Origin: Synergistaceae bacterium
GTDB lineage: Bacteria > Synergistota > Synergistia > Synergistales > Aminobacteriaceae
NCBI GenBank assembly: GCA_017450125.1
Contig: JAFSWZ010000039.1
Coordinates: 1 to 64,000 of the forward strand
Reading direction: 5' to 3'
Length of the DNA: 64,000 bases
Below, in pieces: positions 54,962 through 63,291 of this stretch. The number at the start of each line of letters is the position of its first letter. Within the stretch, counting starts at the first letter, position 1. The translations under genes were made by a program, and so were the position numbers. Below the pieces are notes generated by a model. The model searched no databases. It was not told the DNA's origin and saw nothing but the letters and a program-made list of their open reading frames with translations.

Positions 54962-56044
54962 ATGGAGAAGTACAGAATAGGACTCGTTCCAGGCCCGGTA
55001 ACTGTCCCCGAAAACATCCGCGCGGCATGGAGCAGTGATTACGGCAGCTCAGACCTCGAGGAAGAGTTCTTCACTCTCTACAGGGACAACCAGTCTCTTA
55101 CACAGCAATTGCTTCACACGAACAGCGACATCGTGATAACTTCCGGCGAAGCAATGTCCGTCCTCTGGGCGGCTCTCAAGTGCACCCTCAGACCCGGCGA
55201 AAAGCTGCTCGCAGTCTCGTCGGGACTCTTTGGCGACGGATTCTGCGACATGGCACGGAGCTTCGGTGCTGACGCTATCGTCTGCGTGTTCCAGTACGAC
55301 GACGTGCCCAATCCCCAGAAGGTTCGCGAGTACGCAAAACGTTTCCGCCCGAAGGTCATCACCGCCGTTCACTGCGAGACACCGAGCGGGACGCTCACGC
55401 CCTGCCTCGAAGAACTGGGGAGCATTGCCCACGAGTACGGCGCGCTGTTCGTCGTGGACTTCGTCTCGAGCGCGGGAGGTGCTCCGCTCGACGTTGACGC
55501 GTGCGGGATAGACATCGGCCTTCTCGGAAGCCAGAAGGTTCTTTCCCTCACGTCATCCCTCTCAATCTCCAGCATATCGCCCCGTGCATGGGAAGTCATC
55601 GAGGACGTGAACTATCAGGGCTACGAGGCATATTCCGGGTGGCGCAACGTTCCCGCCGTTCACTACATGCCATACTCCCACGACTGGCACAGCATGAAGG
55701 CTCTTAATATCTCCCTCAACGCGATAATGTCAGAGGGAATGAACGAGGTATTAACGCGTCATGAGAAGGCTGCTCAGCTGTGCAGGGACATGGGCAGGCG
55801 CATCGGCCTCAAGCTCTACCCCAAGCGTGAAGACATCTGCTCGCCGACAGTTACGGCGTTCTGTGTGCCTGACGGGTGGTCTTGGCCGGAACTTGACGCG
55901 GCGTTCAGGAGCAAAGGGCTCGTTGTCGGAGGGAATTACGGTGAGCTGTCCGGCAAAGTCTTCCGCATCGGGCACATGGGTTCTCAGGCAAGGTCTGAAC
56001 TCGTCGAGGAAGGCATGAATATTATCGCTGAGGTTCTGCACTAA
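54962..56044 (+). CDS. Class V aminotransferase (alanine-glyoxylate/serine-pyruvate type)
   Basis: A pyridoxal-phosphate enzyme of 360 residues. The cofactor lysine is in LLGSQKVLSL near residue 190, with the aspartate of VVDFVSSAGG upstream and HCETPSGTLTP before it. The amino end GLVPGPVTVPENIRAAW is the usual opening of the serine-pyruvate/alanine-glyoxylate group, which includes aminotransferases of the photorespiratory and phosphonate pathways. The substrate cannot be told. The ATG at 54962 is chosen over one at 54938 because the family starts there. No partner genes adjoin it. The next gene starts 55 bases later. Confidence 0.9.
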   Translation: MEKYRIGLVPGPVTVPENIRAAWSSDYGSSDLEEEFFTLYRDNQSLTQQLLHTNSDIVITSGEAMSVLWAALKCTLRPGEKLLAVSSGLFGDGFCDMARSFGADAIVCVFQYDDVPNPQKVREYAKRFRPKVITAVHCETPSGTLTPCLEELGSIAHEYGALFVVDFVSSAGGAPLDVDACGIDIGLLGSQKVLSLTSSLSISSISPRAWEVIEDVNYQGYEAYSGWRNVPAVHYMPYSHDWHSMKALNISLNAIMSEGMNEVLTRHEKAAQLCRDMGRRIGLKLYPKREDICSPTVTAFCVPDGWSWPELDAAFRSKGLVVGGNYGELSGKVFRIGHMGSQARSELVEEGMNIIAEVLH

Positions 56045-56098
56045 ATCTTTACTGGTAATATAATAAGGCGCATATCTCTCAATAATTCTCAAAGGAGC

Positions 56099-59000
56099 AT
56101 GATTTATGTGCCTGACGACTCACGCAGAAACTTCGTAGATACCATCAAGCAGCTCGGCGGAAACTCTATCCTTCTGCGCACCATCGGAGGACGCTACGAG
56201 ACGCTGTACGTATCGCCCGAATACTCCGCAATGATGGAGGACTCCGAAGAAGCCTCTGCAAGCTATGACGTTATGCGGGACATTGACGAAGTGATTTACC
56301 ACGAGGACAGGGAGCTCGCCCAGTACATGCTCAAGCACTGCGAAGCTCCCGACAAGTCCAGAAGCATACAGATCCGCAAGGTTACCGCAAAGCACAACGT
56401 CATCTGGTGCGACGTGCGCTGTTCACGCGTATCTTCAGGCGAAGACGAGTACCTGTACATGACCTTCAGCGACATCACCCTCTTCAAGAGCTACGAGGAG
56501 AAGATTCGCACCAGTTATGACTCGCTGGGGCAGACGTTCTACCATCAGGACGAGCACACACTGGCGATGTTCAGGGTTGACCTGACGCTTGACCACGTCG
56601 ACGAGGCGCGCGGTAAAGACCTCTTCAGCCACGACCGCGAAGAGCCGGTGTACTCCGAGCTGATACGGCGCAGGGCCAGGCACTACATAAACTTCATGGA
56701 GCGCAAGAAGTTCCTTGATACTTTCAGCGTAAATTCACTGCTTGATGTTTACGTCAAGAGCAGGATCGGCATAAAGCAGGTCTTGTTGTCCAGGCGCGAG
56801 AAGGGCATAATCTCCTACGTCGAAATCTCCGCAATGATGACACGCAACCCCCTCAACGGGCACGTTATAGCGTTCATTACGGAAAGGGAATGCAACGACA
56901 CCAAAGCCTATCAGACGATCGTGGACAAGATACTGTCCCGTCAGTTCGAGATGATCGCGTATATGTCTCTGGGAAGGTACACAATAACTGTGAGCACACC
57001 TCTCGCCGAAGGAAGCATAATCCCCAAGTCCGAGCACAACATCTTCAACAGTTACGTTCATGACGAGATACTACCTATACTTCACGGGACGGACGAGCAG
57101 AGGCAGTCGATGGCTCTCGCGCTAGGGCCGGACTCGATAGCTTTCGGGACGCAGAAGGATTCGCTGTACGAGGTAAACATTGTGTGCGACATTGACGGCG
57201 GAACATTCTACAAGCAGTTCAACTTCTACGCGGTCAACCCGGGCTTCTACATCATACTTGTTGCTGACACGACGAGGCTTCACCGCGAGCAGGAGGAACG
57301 CAGCCGACAGCTTGAGGACGCACTAGCCCTCGCGAAAGCAGCAACCGAGCAGGCACGCCGCGCGAACAGTGCCAAGAGCGAATTTCTCGCCAACATGTCG
57401 CATGAGATTCGTACGCCGATTAACGCTGTTTTAGGCATGAACGAGATGATTATCAGGGAGAGCACCAACAGCCGCATCACCACCTACGCCCGCAACATCG
57501 AGAGCGCAGGACGTAACCTTCTTTCAATCATCAACGACATTCTTGACTTCAGCAAGATTGAGGCCGGAAAGATGGAGATTTCGGAGGCAGACTACAAGCT
57601 CAGCTCCGTGCTCAACGACGTAACGAACATGATAGTGTTCAAGGCGCGGCAGAAGGACTTGCAGTTCACGGTGAACGTTGACGAGGCACTGCCGGACGGA
57701 CTTTTCGGCGACGAAGTCAGGGTGAGGCAGGTTATCACGAACATCCTCAACAACGCCGTGAAGTACACCCATGAAGGCAGCGTAACAATGGACGTGAGCG
57801 GCGAGATGACTGCGGAGGAGAGCATTGAGCTCGTGATACGCATAACGGACACGGGCATCGGCATCAAGGAAGACGACCTGCCCAAGCTGTTCAAGAAGTT
57901 CGAGCGGGTTGACCTCGTCAAGAACAACACAGTAGAGGGCACGGGGCTCGGCCTGTCGATAACGCAGAACCTCCTGCGTATGATGGGCGGACATGTCAGC
58001 GTTGAGAGCGTTTACGGTCAGGGCTCGACGTTCACGATTCACCTTCCGCAGAAAATCATCTCTCCCGAACCCATCGGCAACTTCCACGAAAAGTTTGAGC
58101 GTTACGTCCACGCCCTCAAGGCCTACAGGGAGTCCTTCAAAGCTCCTGATGCGTTCCTTCTTGTCGTCGACGATACGGACATGAACTTGACGGTGATTGA
58201 GGGGCTGCTCAGCAAGACGGAGATAAACCTTGACACAGCATCGAGCGGACAGGAAGCACTGGGCTTCACGACACAGAAGAAGTACGACCTGATTCTGATG
58301 GATCACCGTATGCCCGGAATGGACGGAACCCAGACCATGAACAACATCCGTGCGCAGGACGGCGGGCTGAACGCGGACACGCCGATAATCTGCCTGACTG
58401 CCGACGCAGTTAGCGGAGCACGAGCAAAGTACATAGAGCAGGGTTTTACTGACTACCTGTCGAAGCCCGTTGACGGCCCGAACCTTGAAGCTGCCCTGAT
58501 AAAATATCTTCCCGACGAGAAAATCATTGTGCAGGAAGAAGCAGAGGAAGAACAGGCAGAACCGCAGGGACTCTCGCCTCTCGAGGAGTTCTACTCGCAG
58601 ACTGAGGGGCTGGATTACGCGGAAGCCGTCAAGAACTGCGCGACAGAAGAGATTCTCGCCAAGACCCTGCAGCAGTTCTACAACTCCATAGCCAACAACC
58701 TGCGGGACATCAGCAAGTTCTTTGAGGAACAGGACATCCCCAACTACACCATTAAGGTACACGCCCTCAAGAGCTCGGCAAGGTTAATCGGTGCGCAGGA
58801 ACTCTCCGACATGGCACGGCATCTCGAGGACTGCGGGAACGCCGGGGATCTCGACGAAATTGCGGCCAGGACACCGGCACTCCTTGAACGCTACGGTGAG
58901 TATCTCGGCAAGCTCGAACCGCTCTACAAGAAGGACGATGATGCACCGCTGATCGAACCCGAGAGGCTTCATGAGGCATACGAGGCGATAAAGGAATTTA

Positions 59001-59155
59001 CGGCGATGTTCGATAGTGATTCTATAGACGGAATAATATCAATGCTGCGGGAGTACAGGATTCCCAGCGACGAGGCCGAACGCTTCAACGTCATAGCTTC
59101 ATGTGCGGATGCTGCGGACTGGGGCGGTCTTGAAGAAGCATTGAAGAACGTATAG
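56099..59155 (+). CDS. Hybrid sensor histidine kinase with receiver and HPt domains
   Basis: A 1018-residue cytoplasmic signal protein without clear membrane segments. The amino-terminal 290 residues look like two PAS-type sensory folds (YVSPEYSAMMED, then a DVRCSR region). HisKA lies near residue 430 with the phospho-histidine in MSHEIRTPINAV, then a HATPase domain (DTGIGIKEDDLP, GTGLGLSI), a receiver near 685-800 with the phosphorylated aspartate in LILMDHRMPGMDG, and an HPt domain with the histidine in IKVHALKSSARLIG near 886. The start could also be the GTG at 56108, better spaced from the AAAGGAG site. It is followed by a response-regulator gene 10 bases downstream, so they probably form a phosphorelay. 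Confidence 0.93.
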   Translation: MIYVPDDSRRNFVDTIKQLGGNSILLRTIGGRYETLYVSPEYSAMMEDSEEASASYDVMRDIDEVIYHEDRELAQYMLKHCEAPDKSRSIQIRKVTAKHNVIWCDVRCSRVSSGEDEYLYMTFSDITLFKSYEEKIRTSYDSLGQTFYHQDEHTLAMFRVDLTLDHVDEARGKDLFSHDREEPVYSELIRRRARHYINFMERKKFLDTFSVNSLLDVYVKSRIGIKQVLLSRREKGIISYVEISAMMTRNPLNGHVIAFITERECNDTKAYQTIVDKILSRQFEMIAYMSLGRYTITVSTPLAEGSIIPKSEHNIFNSYVHDEILPILHGTDEQRQSMALALGPDSIAFGTQKDSLYEVNIVCDIDGGTFYKQFNFYAVNPGFYIILVADTTRLHREQEERSRQLEDALALAKAATEQARRANSAKSEFLANMSHEIRTPINAVLGMNEMIIRESTNSRITTYARNIESAGRNLLSIINDILDFSKIEAGKMEISEADYKLSSVLNDVTNMIVFKARQKDLQFTVNVDEALPDGLFGDEVRVRQVITNILNNAVKYTHEGSVTMDVSGEMTAEESIELVIRITDTGIGIKEDDLPKLFKKFERVDLVKNNTVEGTGLGLSITQNLLRMMGGHVSVESVYGQGSTFTIHLPQKIISPEPIGNFHEKFERYVHALKAYRESFKAPDAFLLVVDDTDMNLTVIEGLLSKTEINLDTASSGQEALGFTTQKKYDLILMDHRMPGMDGTQTMNNIRAQDGGLNADTPIICLTADAVSGARAKYIEQGFTDYLSKPVDGPNLEAALIKYLPDEKIIVQEEAEEEQAEPQGLSPLEEFYSQTEGLDYAEAVKNCATEEILAKTLQQFYNSIANNLRDISKFFEEQDIPNYTIKVHALKSSARLIGAQELSDMARHLEDCGNAGDLDEIAARTPALLERYGEYLGKLEPLYKKDDDAPLIEPERLHEAYEAIKEFTAMFDSDSIDGIISMLREYRIPSDEAERFNVIASCADAADWGGLEEALKNV

Positions 59156-59165
59156 GAGGGATTGC

Positions 59166-59855
59166 ATGAAGCAGAAAGTTTTGTACGTAAGCGACAGGCC
59201 TTCGATGGGAGCAGATATGCTCATCAAGACGCTTGGGGATGAGTTCGAGATTCTGAAGGCACGCAGCAGCGACGAGATAAAGCATGTGCCGGGAATCGTC
59301 CTCGTGAATCTGGCCGGGCTCGAGAGTTCGGAGAGGGTAAAGGCTTTCACCGGCGCAAAGATATTCCTTCTGGGCAATCAGGCAGAGGCTGATGCGTCGG
59401 ACATTGCCGGATCAGAAAAGTTAATCAGGCCGTTCAACGCGAAGGAGATTCGGGAGAAGCTGGAGGGTTTGTCTCAGACAGGAGAGGCGCAGAAGACCTT
59501 GCTGCTGGTGGACGATGACGCTGTGATGATTCGGACACTGCGCGAGGGGCTGAGCACGAGCTACAAGGTGCTTCCCGCGAACTCCGGGACGAATGCGCTG
59601 AAGATTCTCGAACGCACGAAGCCTGACCTGATTCTGCTGGATTACGAGATGCCGGAAATGACCGGGCCGGAAGTTCTTGCGACTCTCAGGGCTAAGGAGG
59701 AGACGGCCGGGATTCCTGTGATGTTCCTTACGGCCAAGAACGACTTGGGGAGCATCTCGCTGATCGAAGCCTTGAAGCCTCAGGGGCACATGCTGAAGAC
59801 TTTGCCATTACGGGAGATAAAGGCTATCATTCAGAAATTCTTTGACGGAAAGTAG
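59166..59855 (+). CDS. Two-domain response regulator
   Basis: A 229-residue protein. The carboxy-terminal receiver has TLLLVDDDAVMIRTL near residue 115 (acidic pair), LILLDYEMPEMTG (phosphorylated aspartate), VMFLTAKND (threonine) and MLKTLP (lysine). The amino-terminal 105 residues resemble a receiver fold without its acidic residues (YVSDRPSMGADMLIKTL), perhaps a degenerate receiver used for dimer contact. No DNA-binding domain is present, so it may relay phosphate or act by protein contact. It directly follows the hybrid kinase and is its likely partner. Confidence 0.9.
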   Translation: MKQKVLYVSDRPSMGADMLIKTLGDEFEILKARSSDEIKHVPGIVLVNLAGLESSERVKAFTGAKIFLLGNQAEADASDIAGSEKLIRPFNAKEIREKLEGLSQTGEAQKTLLLVDDDAVMIRTLREGLSTSYKVLPANSGTNALKILERTKPDLILLDYEMPEMTGPEVLATLRAKEETAGIPVMFLTAKNDLGSISLIEALKPQGHMLKTLPLREIKAIIQKFFDGK

Positions 59856-59867
59856 ACCACACAGCCC

Positions 59868-59898
59868 CCTTGCAGTACAGCAGGGGGGATTTGTACTA
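59868..59898 (+). terminator. Terminator after the response regulator
   Basis: CCCCCTTGC pairs loosely with CAGGGGGG across a short loop, then ATTTG. A TATAAT box (59897-59902) follows at once and may serve the next gene. Confidence 0.55.
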
Positions 59899-59902
59899 TA
59901 AT
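59897..59902 (+). promoter_or_regulatory. Probable -10 box for the EF-G-like gene
   Basis: A perfect TATAAT 52 bases before the ATG; no good -35 at the usual spacing. Confidence 0.4.
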
Positions 59903-59954
59903 ACACTCATCCAAAGTTTTCACAACAATCATCAAGGGAAGGTGTTTATCCACT

Positions 59955-62021
59955 ATGGGGGTACGTAAACCCGAAGATACCCGCAGTTTCGCATTATGTG
60001 CGCACGGCGGGGCAGGCAAGACCTCACTGGCCGAAGCAATGCTTTTCGACAACGGCAATATCGGCAGGATGGGCAGTGTCCAGAACGGCAACACAGTAAG
60101 CGATTTCCAGTCAGAGGAACAGAAGCGCAGCATCTCAATCTCCACCTCACTAATGACCCTCGAACGCAAAGGCAAAACGTTCTTCGTCCTTGACGCACCC
60201 GGCTACGCAGACTTCACCGGCGAAATGAGCGCGGCAATCCGTGTCGCGGACACAGCAGTGATTCTCGTGAGCAGTGTCGGCGGCATCGAGGTACAGACCA
60301 GCAAGGCTTGGGAGTACGCAGAGCACCACAACGCTCCTGTGTCGTTCGTGGTCTCGAAGATGGACAGGGAAAATGCAGACTTCGAGAAAGTGCTTGACGA
60401 CATTCAGAGCCAGTTCTCCAAGAACGCTCTTCCTGTGCTGCTTCCTATCGGGAGTGCGGAGAAGTTCACGGGAGTCGTCGATGTCCTCAAGGGCAAAGCC
60501 TACACCTACAAGCCGGACGGGAGCGGAAAATTCACGGAGGGCGAAATTCCTGCGGACTTGGCCGGAGAAGCGGAGAGCGCGCGTGAAGCACTCATTGAAG
60601 CCGCCGTCGAGATGGATGATGCTCTGATGGAGAAGTACTTAGAGGGCGAAGCAGTCAGCGAGGCAGACCTTGAACGCACCCTGAAGCTGGCTGTTGCGGC
60701 ACGAAGGATAATGCCCGTCGTAGCACTCTCAGCGACCGCGAACATCGGAGTTCCGCAGTTCATGGACTTTGTGGCGGACTACTTCCCGTCGCCTGTGGAC
60801 ATCGGAGCTGTCGAGGGTGCAGAGCCCAAGACCGACGCACCTTTCTCCGCACTGTGCTTCAAGGTTATGGCTGATGCGTTCGTCGGGAAGCTGTCGTTCA
60901 TCCGCGTGTACTCGGGAACTCTCTCCTCCGAAGGCAGCAGCATCTACAACGTCAGCAAGGGCGAAGAAGAGCGCATCTCCTCCTTCAAGCTGATGACCGG
61001 CAAGGACGGAAAGGACGTTAAGGAAGTCATAGCCGGAGACATCGTAGCGATACCGAAGCTCCAGAGCGCGCGCGTAGGACACACTCTCGCGACAAAGGGC
61101 GGTTTCTCCGGGCAGTTCAAGCCGATAGAGTTCCCGAAGCCGGTATACAGTGTCGCGGTTGTGGCCAAGACCAGAGCCGACGAGGACAAGCTCGGCAACG
61201 CAATTTCCCGCACGCTCGAAGAAGACTGCTCGCTGACGTTCGAGAAGAACGCGGAGACAAGGGATAACGTACTCTCAGGAATGGGAGACATGCACATAGA
61301 CATAGTGCTGGCCAAGATGAAGGAACGTTACGGCGTTGACCTCGAGACCAGAACCCCGCAGGTGCCTTACCGCGAGACCATCCGCAAGGTTGCAGAAGCT
61401 CAGGGCAAACATAAGAAGCAGTCCGGCGGGCACGGGCAGTACGGAGATGTGTACATCAGGTACAGGCCTCTTGAGCGCGGCGCAGGGTTCGAGTTCATTG
61501 ACAGCGTAGTCGGCGGAGCAGTACCGCGCAACTTCATTCCGGCGGTCGAGAAGGGACTTCGTGAGTACATGACCGCAGGGCCTCTCGCGGGATTCCCGGT
61601 TGTGGACTTCAGCGCAGAACTCTACTACGGAAGCTATCACGACGTTGACAGCTCGGAAATGTCCTTCAAGCTCGCAACGAGGCTTTCTTTCCGCAAGGGC
61701 ATTATGGACGCGAATCCTGTCCTGCTTGAGCCCGTTATGGATGTTGAAGTTACTGTGCCTGAAAGGTTCATGGGCGACGTTATGGGCGACTTCAACAGCC
61801 GCAGAGGCCGCATCATGGGCATGGAAGGACACGGTAAGCTGCAGGTCGTGAAGGCGCAGTGCCCGCTTGCTGAAATGTTCAGGTACGCGATAATCCTGAG
61901 GTCGATGACGAGCGGCGAGGGTTCGTTCTCGATGGAGTATTCTCACTACGAGGAAGTTCCGGGCGACATCGCGAAGAAGGTTATTGCGGCGCACAAGAAG
62001 GAAGACGAGGACGAGGAGTAG
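59955..62021 (+). CDS. Elongation factor G-like GTPase
   Basis: A 688-residue translational GTPase related to EF-G. The P-loop reads AHGGAGKTSLAEAM, switch-type RSISISTS follows, and the G3 motif is DAPGYADF, with tyrosine where EF-G has the catalytic histidine. GDMHIDIVLAKMKERYGV and the carboxy-terminal MEGHGKLQVVKAQCPLAEMF match domains IV and V. This is the paralogous EF-G-like group found beside canonical EF-G in several phyla, whose role is uncertain (possibly ribosome rescue or recycling). Length is close to EF-G. The canonical fusA is not in the window. Confidence 0.9.
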   Translation: MGVRKPEDTRSFALCAHGGAGKTSLAEAMLFDNGNIGRMGSVQNGNTVSDFQSEEQKRSISISTSLMTLERKGKTFFVLDAPGYADFTGEMSAAIRVADTAVILVSSVGGIEVQTSKAWEYAEHHNAPVSFVVSKMDRENADFEKVLDDIQSQFSKNALPVLLPIGSAEKFTGVVDVLKGKAYTYKPDGSGKFTEGEIPADLAGEAESAREALIEAAVEMDDALMEKYLEGEAVSEADLERTLKLAVAARRIMPVVALSATANIGVPQFMDFVADYFPSPVDIGAVEGAEPKTDAPFSALCFKVMADAFVGKLSFIRVYSGTLSSEGSSIYNVSKGEEERISSFKLMTGKDGKDVKEVIAGDIVAIPKLQSARVGHTLATKGGFSGQFKPIEFPKPVYSVAVVAKTRADEDKLGNAISRTLEEDCSLTFEKNAETRDNVLSGMGDMHIDIVLAKMKERYGVDLETRTPQVPYRETIRKVAEAQGKHKKQSGGHGQYGDVYIRYRPLERGAGFEFIDSVVGGAVPRNFIPAVEKGLREYMTAGPLAGFPVVDFSAELYYGSYHDVDSSEMSFKLATRLSFRKGIMDANPVLLEPVMDVEVTVPERFMGDVMGDFNSRRGRIMGMEGHGKLQVVKAQCPLAEMFRYAIILRSMTSGEGSFSMEYSHYEEVPGDIAKKVIAAHKKEDEDEE

Positions 62022-62036
62022 CAGTAAAGTTTTGCG

Positions 62037-62062
62037 CCCTCCTGTTCTTGAAGCAGGGGGGT
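62037..62062 (+). terminator. Terminator after the EF-G-like gene
   Basis: CCCTCCTG pairs with CAGGGGGG across a 9-base loop, then TATTATTA. Confidence 0.6.
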
Positions 62063-62088
62063 ATTATTATGCAGAGGTGTAATAGTTT

Positions 62089-63291
62089 ATGGCTAATGTT
62101 AAGTTTTCCGCGCACCATTATCTGCTGATGATACTTTTTGCCGGACTTGGCACAGCGGGAGTATGGTGGATGTTTCATGACGGAGCTACTTGGACGGATT
62201 TCCCGACTCAGTGGCGGATATGCGTGTATACTCTTCGCGGCATGGATATATACTCGTTCAGGGGAACAGCTGATTATCTGCCGGAGATCGGAGCAATAAG
62301 CGAGGGCTTCCACGCTTCGCCTTTCGGGCTTGTGCTGGAAAATCTGTTCTACGGAGGTTTTCTGCCGTTCAATGCCGCAAAAATATACTTCATTGCGCTC
62401 AACATAGCAGTGATTGTCATTGCGTCTTGCCTGCTGTACCAGAAGACAGCAAAACTCTCTCAGGAACTGGGAATAATGTCGTTCTTGGTGTCTCTGACAT
62501 CGGTGAACTTCTTCATATCGACGCACGAGGGCAACGCAGGAGGAATGATCTGTGCTTTTCTAGTTATCGCGTGGCTCATTCTTGAGGAGCATCCGTACAC
62601 TTCGGGAATACTCATCGGCTTCGCGATGGTCAAGCCGCAAGATGCCGCTATCGTTTGCATCGCGCTTCTCCTGATGAAGAAAGTTCTTTCGGTTGTTGTG
62701 GCAGCTGTGATTGACGTTGCTGCATGGCTGGTCTCATCTTTGCTCCTGAAGCGCGGAATGCTGGAGCTACTTCAGGAATTTCTGTTTGCCCCTAACGCTC
62801 TGCCTGTCGGTTCTTCGGAGGCGAGACCATTCGCTGGGATATTCTCTCTTGTGTCCGATAATTTTCTGTACGCGACGGCAGCAAGCATGGTGTTCGGAAT
62901 AATATTCCTGTTTTGGGTTTACCGTTCGCTTCCCGCAGAAATGCCGGGAATCTTCAAGATATACCCCGCTTTCATGGCCGTAACTTTCTGGTGTTATTCA
63001 TGGGCTCTGGACAGTTACGTGCTGATTGTTCCCGCGTGCCTGTGCCTGTGGCTGATGTTCAGGAGCAGTTCACGGAGGGAGTTCTGGGGCTGGATGCTGT
63101 GGGGGCTGTTCTGCGTGAGCGGTGCATTCTTCAGGAGTGCGGTCTGCAGGGTGCTGATGAGAGCTTATGCCGACATCGGCTACTACAAAGCCTACGATAT
63201 AGCGCGTACCCTGAACGAAGTCGGCATTATAATTCTGGGAATAGTAATCTGCGTTGAACTCAGGCGCATATACAGAGAGGCAAGCTCATGA
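62089..63291 (+). CDS. GT87-like membrane glycosyltransferase
   Basis: A 400-residue protein with about nine hydrophobic segments and the layout of GT87/DUF2029 glycosyltransferases, which use polyprenol-linked sugars: a luminal loop after segment one with DFPTQWRICVYTLRGMDIYSF and a PEIGAISEGFHASPFGL stretch, then EGNAGGM and MVKPQDAA. Those enzymes add mannose or arabinose to surface glycans in Actinobacteria; in this phylum the substrate is unknown. It overlaps the next gene, a FAD oxidoreductase, by four bases (ATGA), so the two may act on the same glycan. Confidence 0.72.
   Translation: MANVKFSAHHYLLMILFAGLGTAGVWWMFHDGATWTDFPTQWRICVYTLRGMDIYSFRGTADYLPEIGAISEGFHASPFGLVLENLFYGGFLPFNAAKIYFIALNIAVIVIASCLLYQKTAKLSQELGIMSFLVSLTSVNFFISTHEGNAGGMICAFLVIAWLILEEHPYTSGILIGFAMVKPQDAAIVCIALLLMKKVLSVVVAAVIDVAAWLVSSLLLKRGMLELLQEFLFAPNALPVGSSEARPFAGIFSLVSDNFLYATAASMVFGIIFLFWVYRSLPAEMPGIFKIYPAFMAVTFWCYSWALDSYVLIVPACLCLWLMFRSSSRREFWGWMLWGLFCVSGAFFRSAVCRVLMRAYADIGYYKAYDIARTLNEVGIIILGIVICVELRRIYREASS

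Noticed and set aside
57524-58762. 412-codon minus-strand open frame inside the histidine kinase gene
   Set aside because: It lies opposite a clear kinase-receiver-HPt protein and shows no domain.
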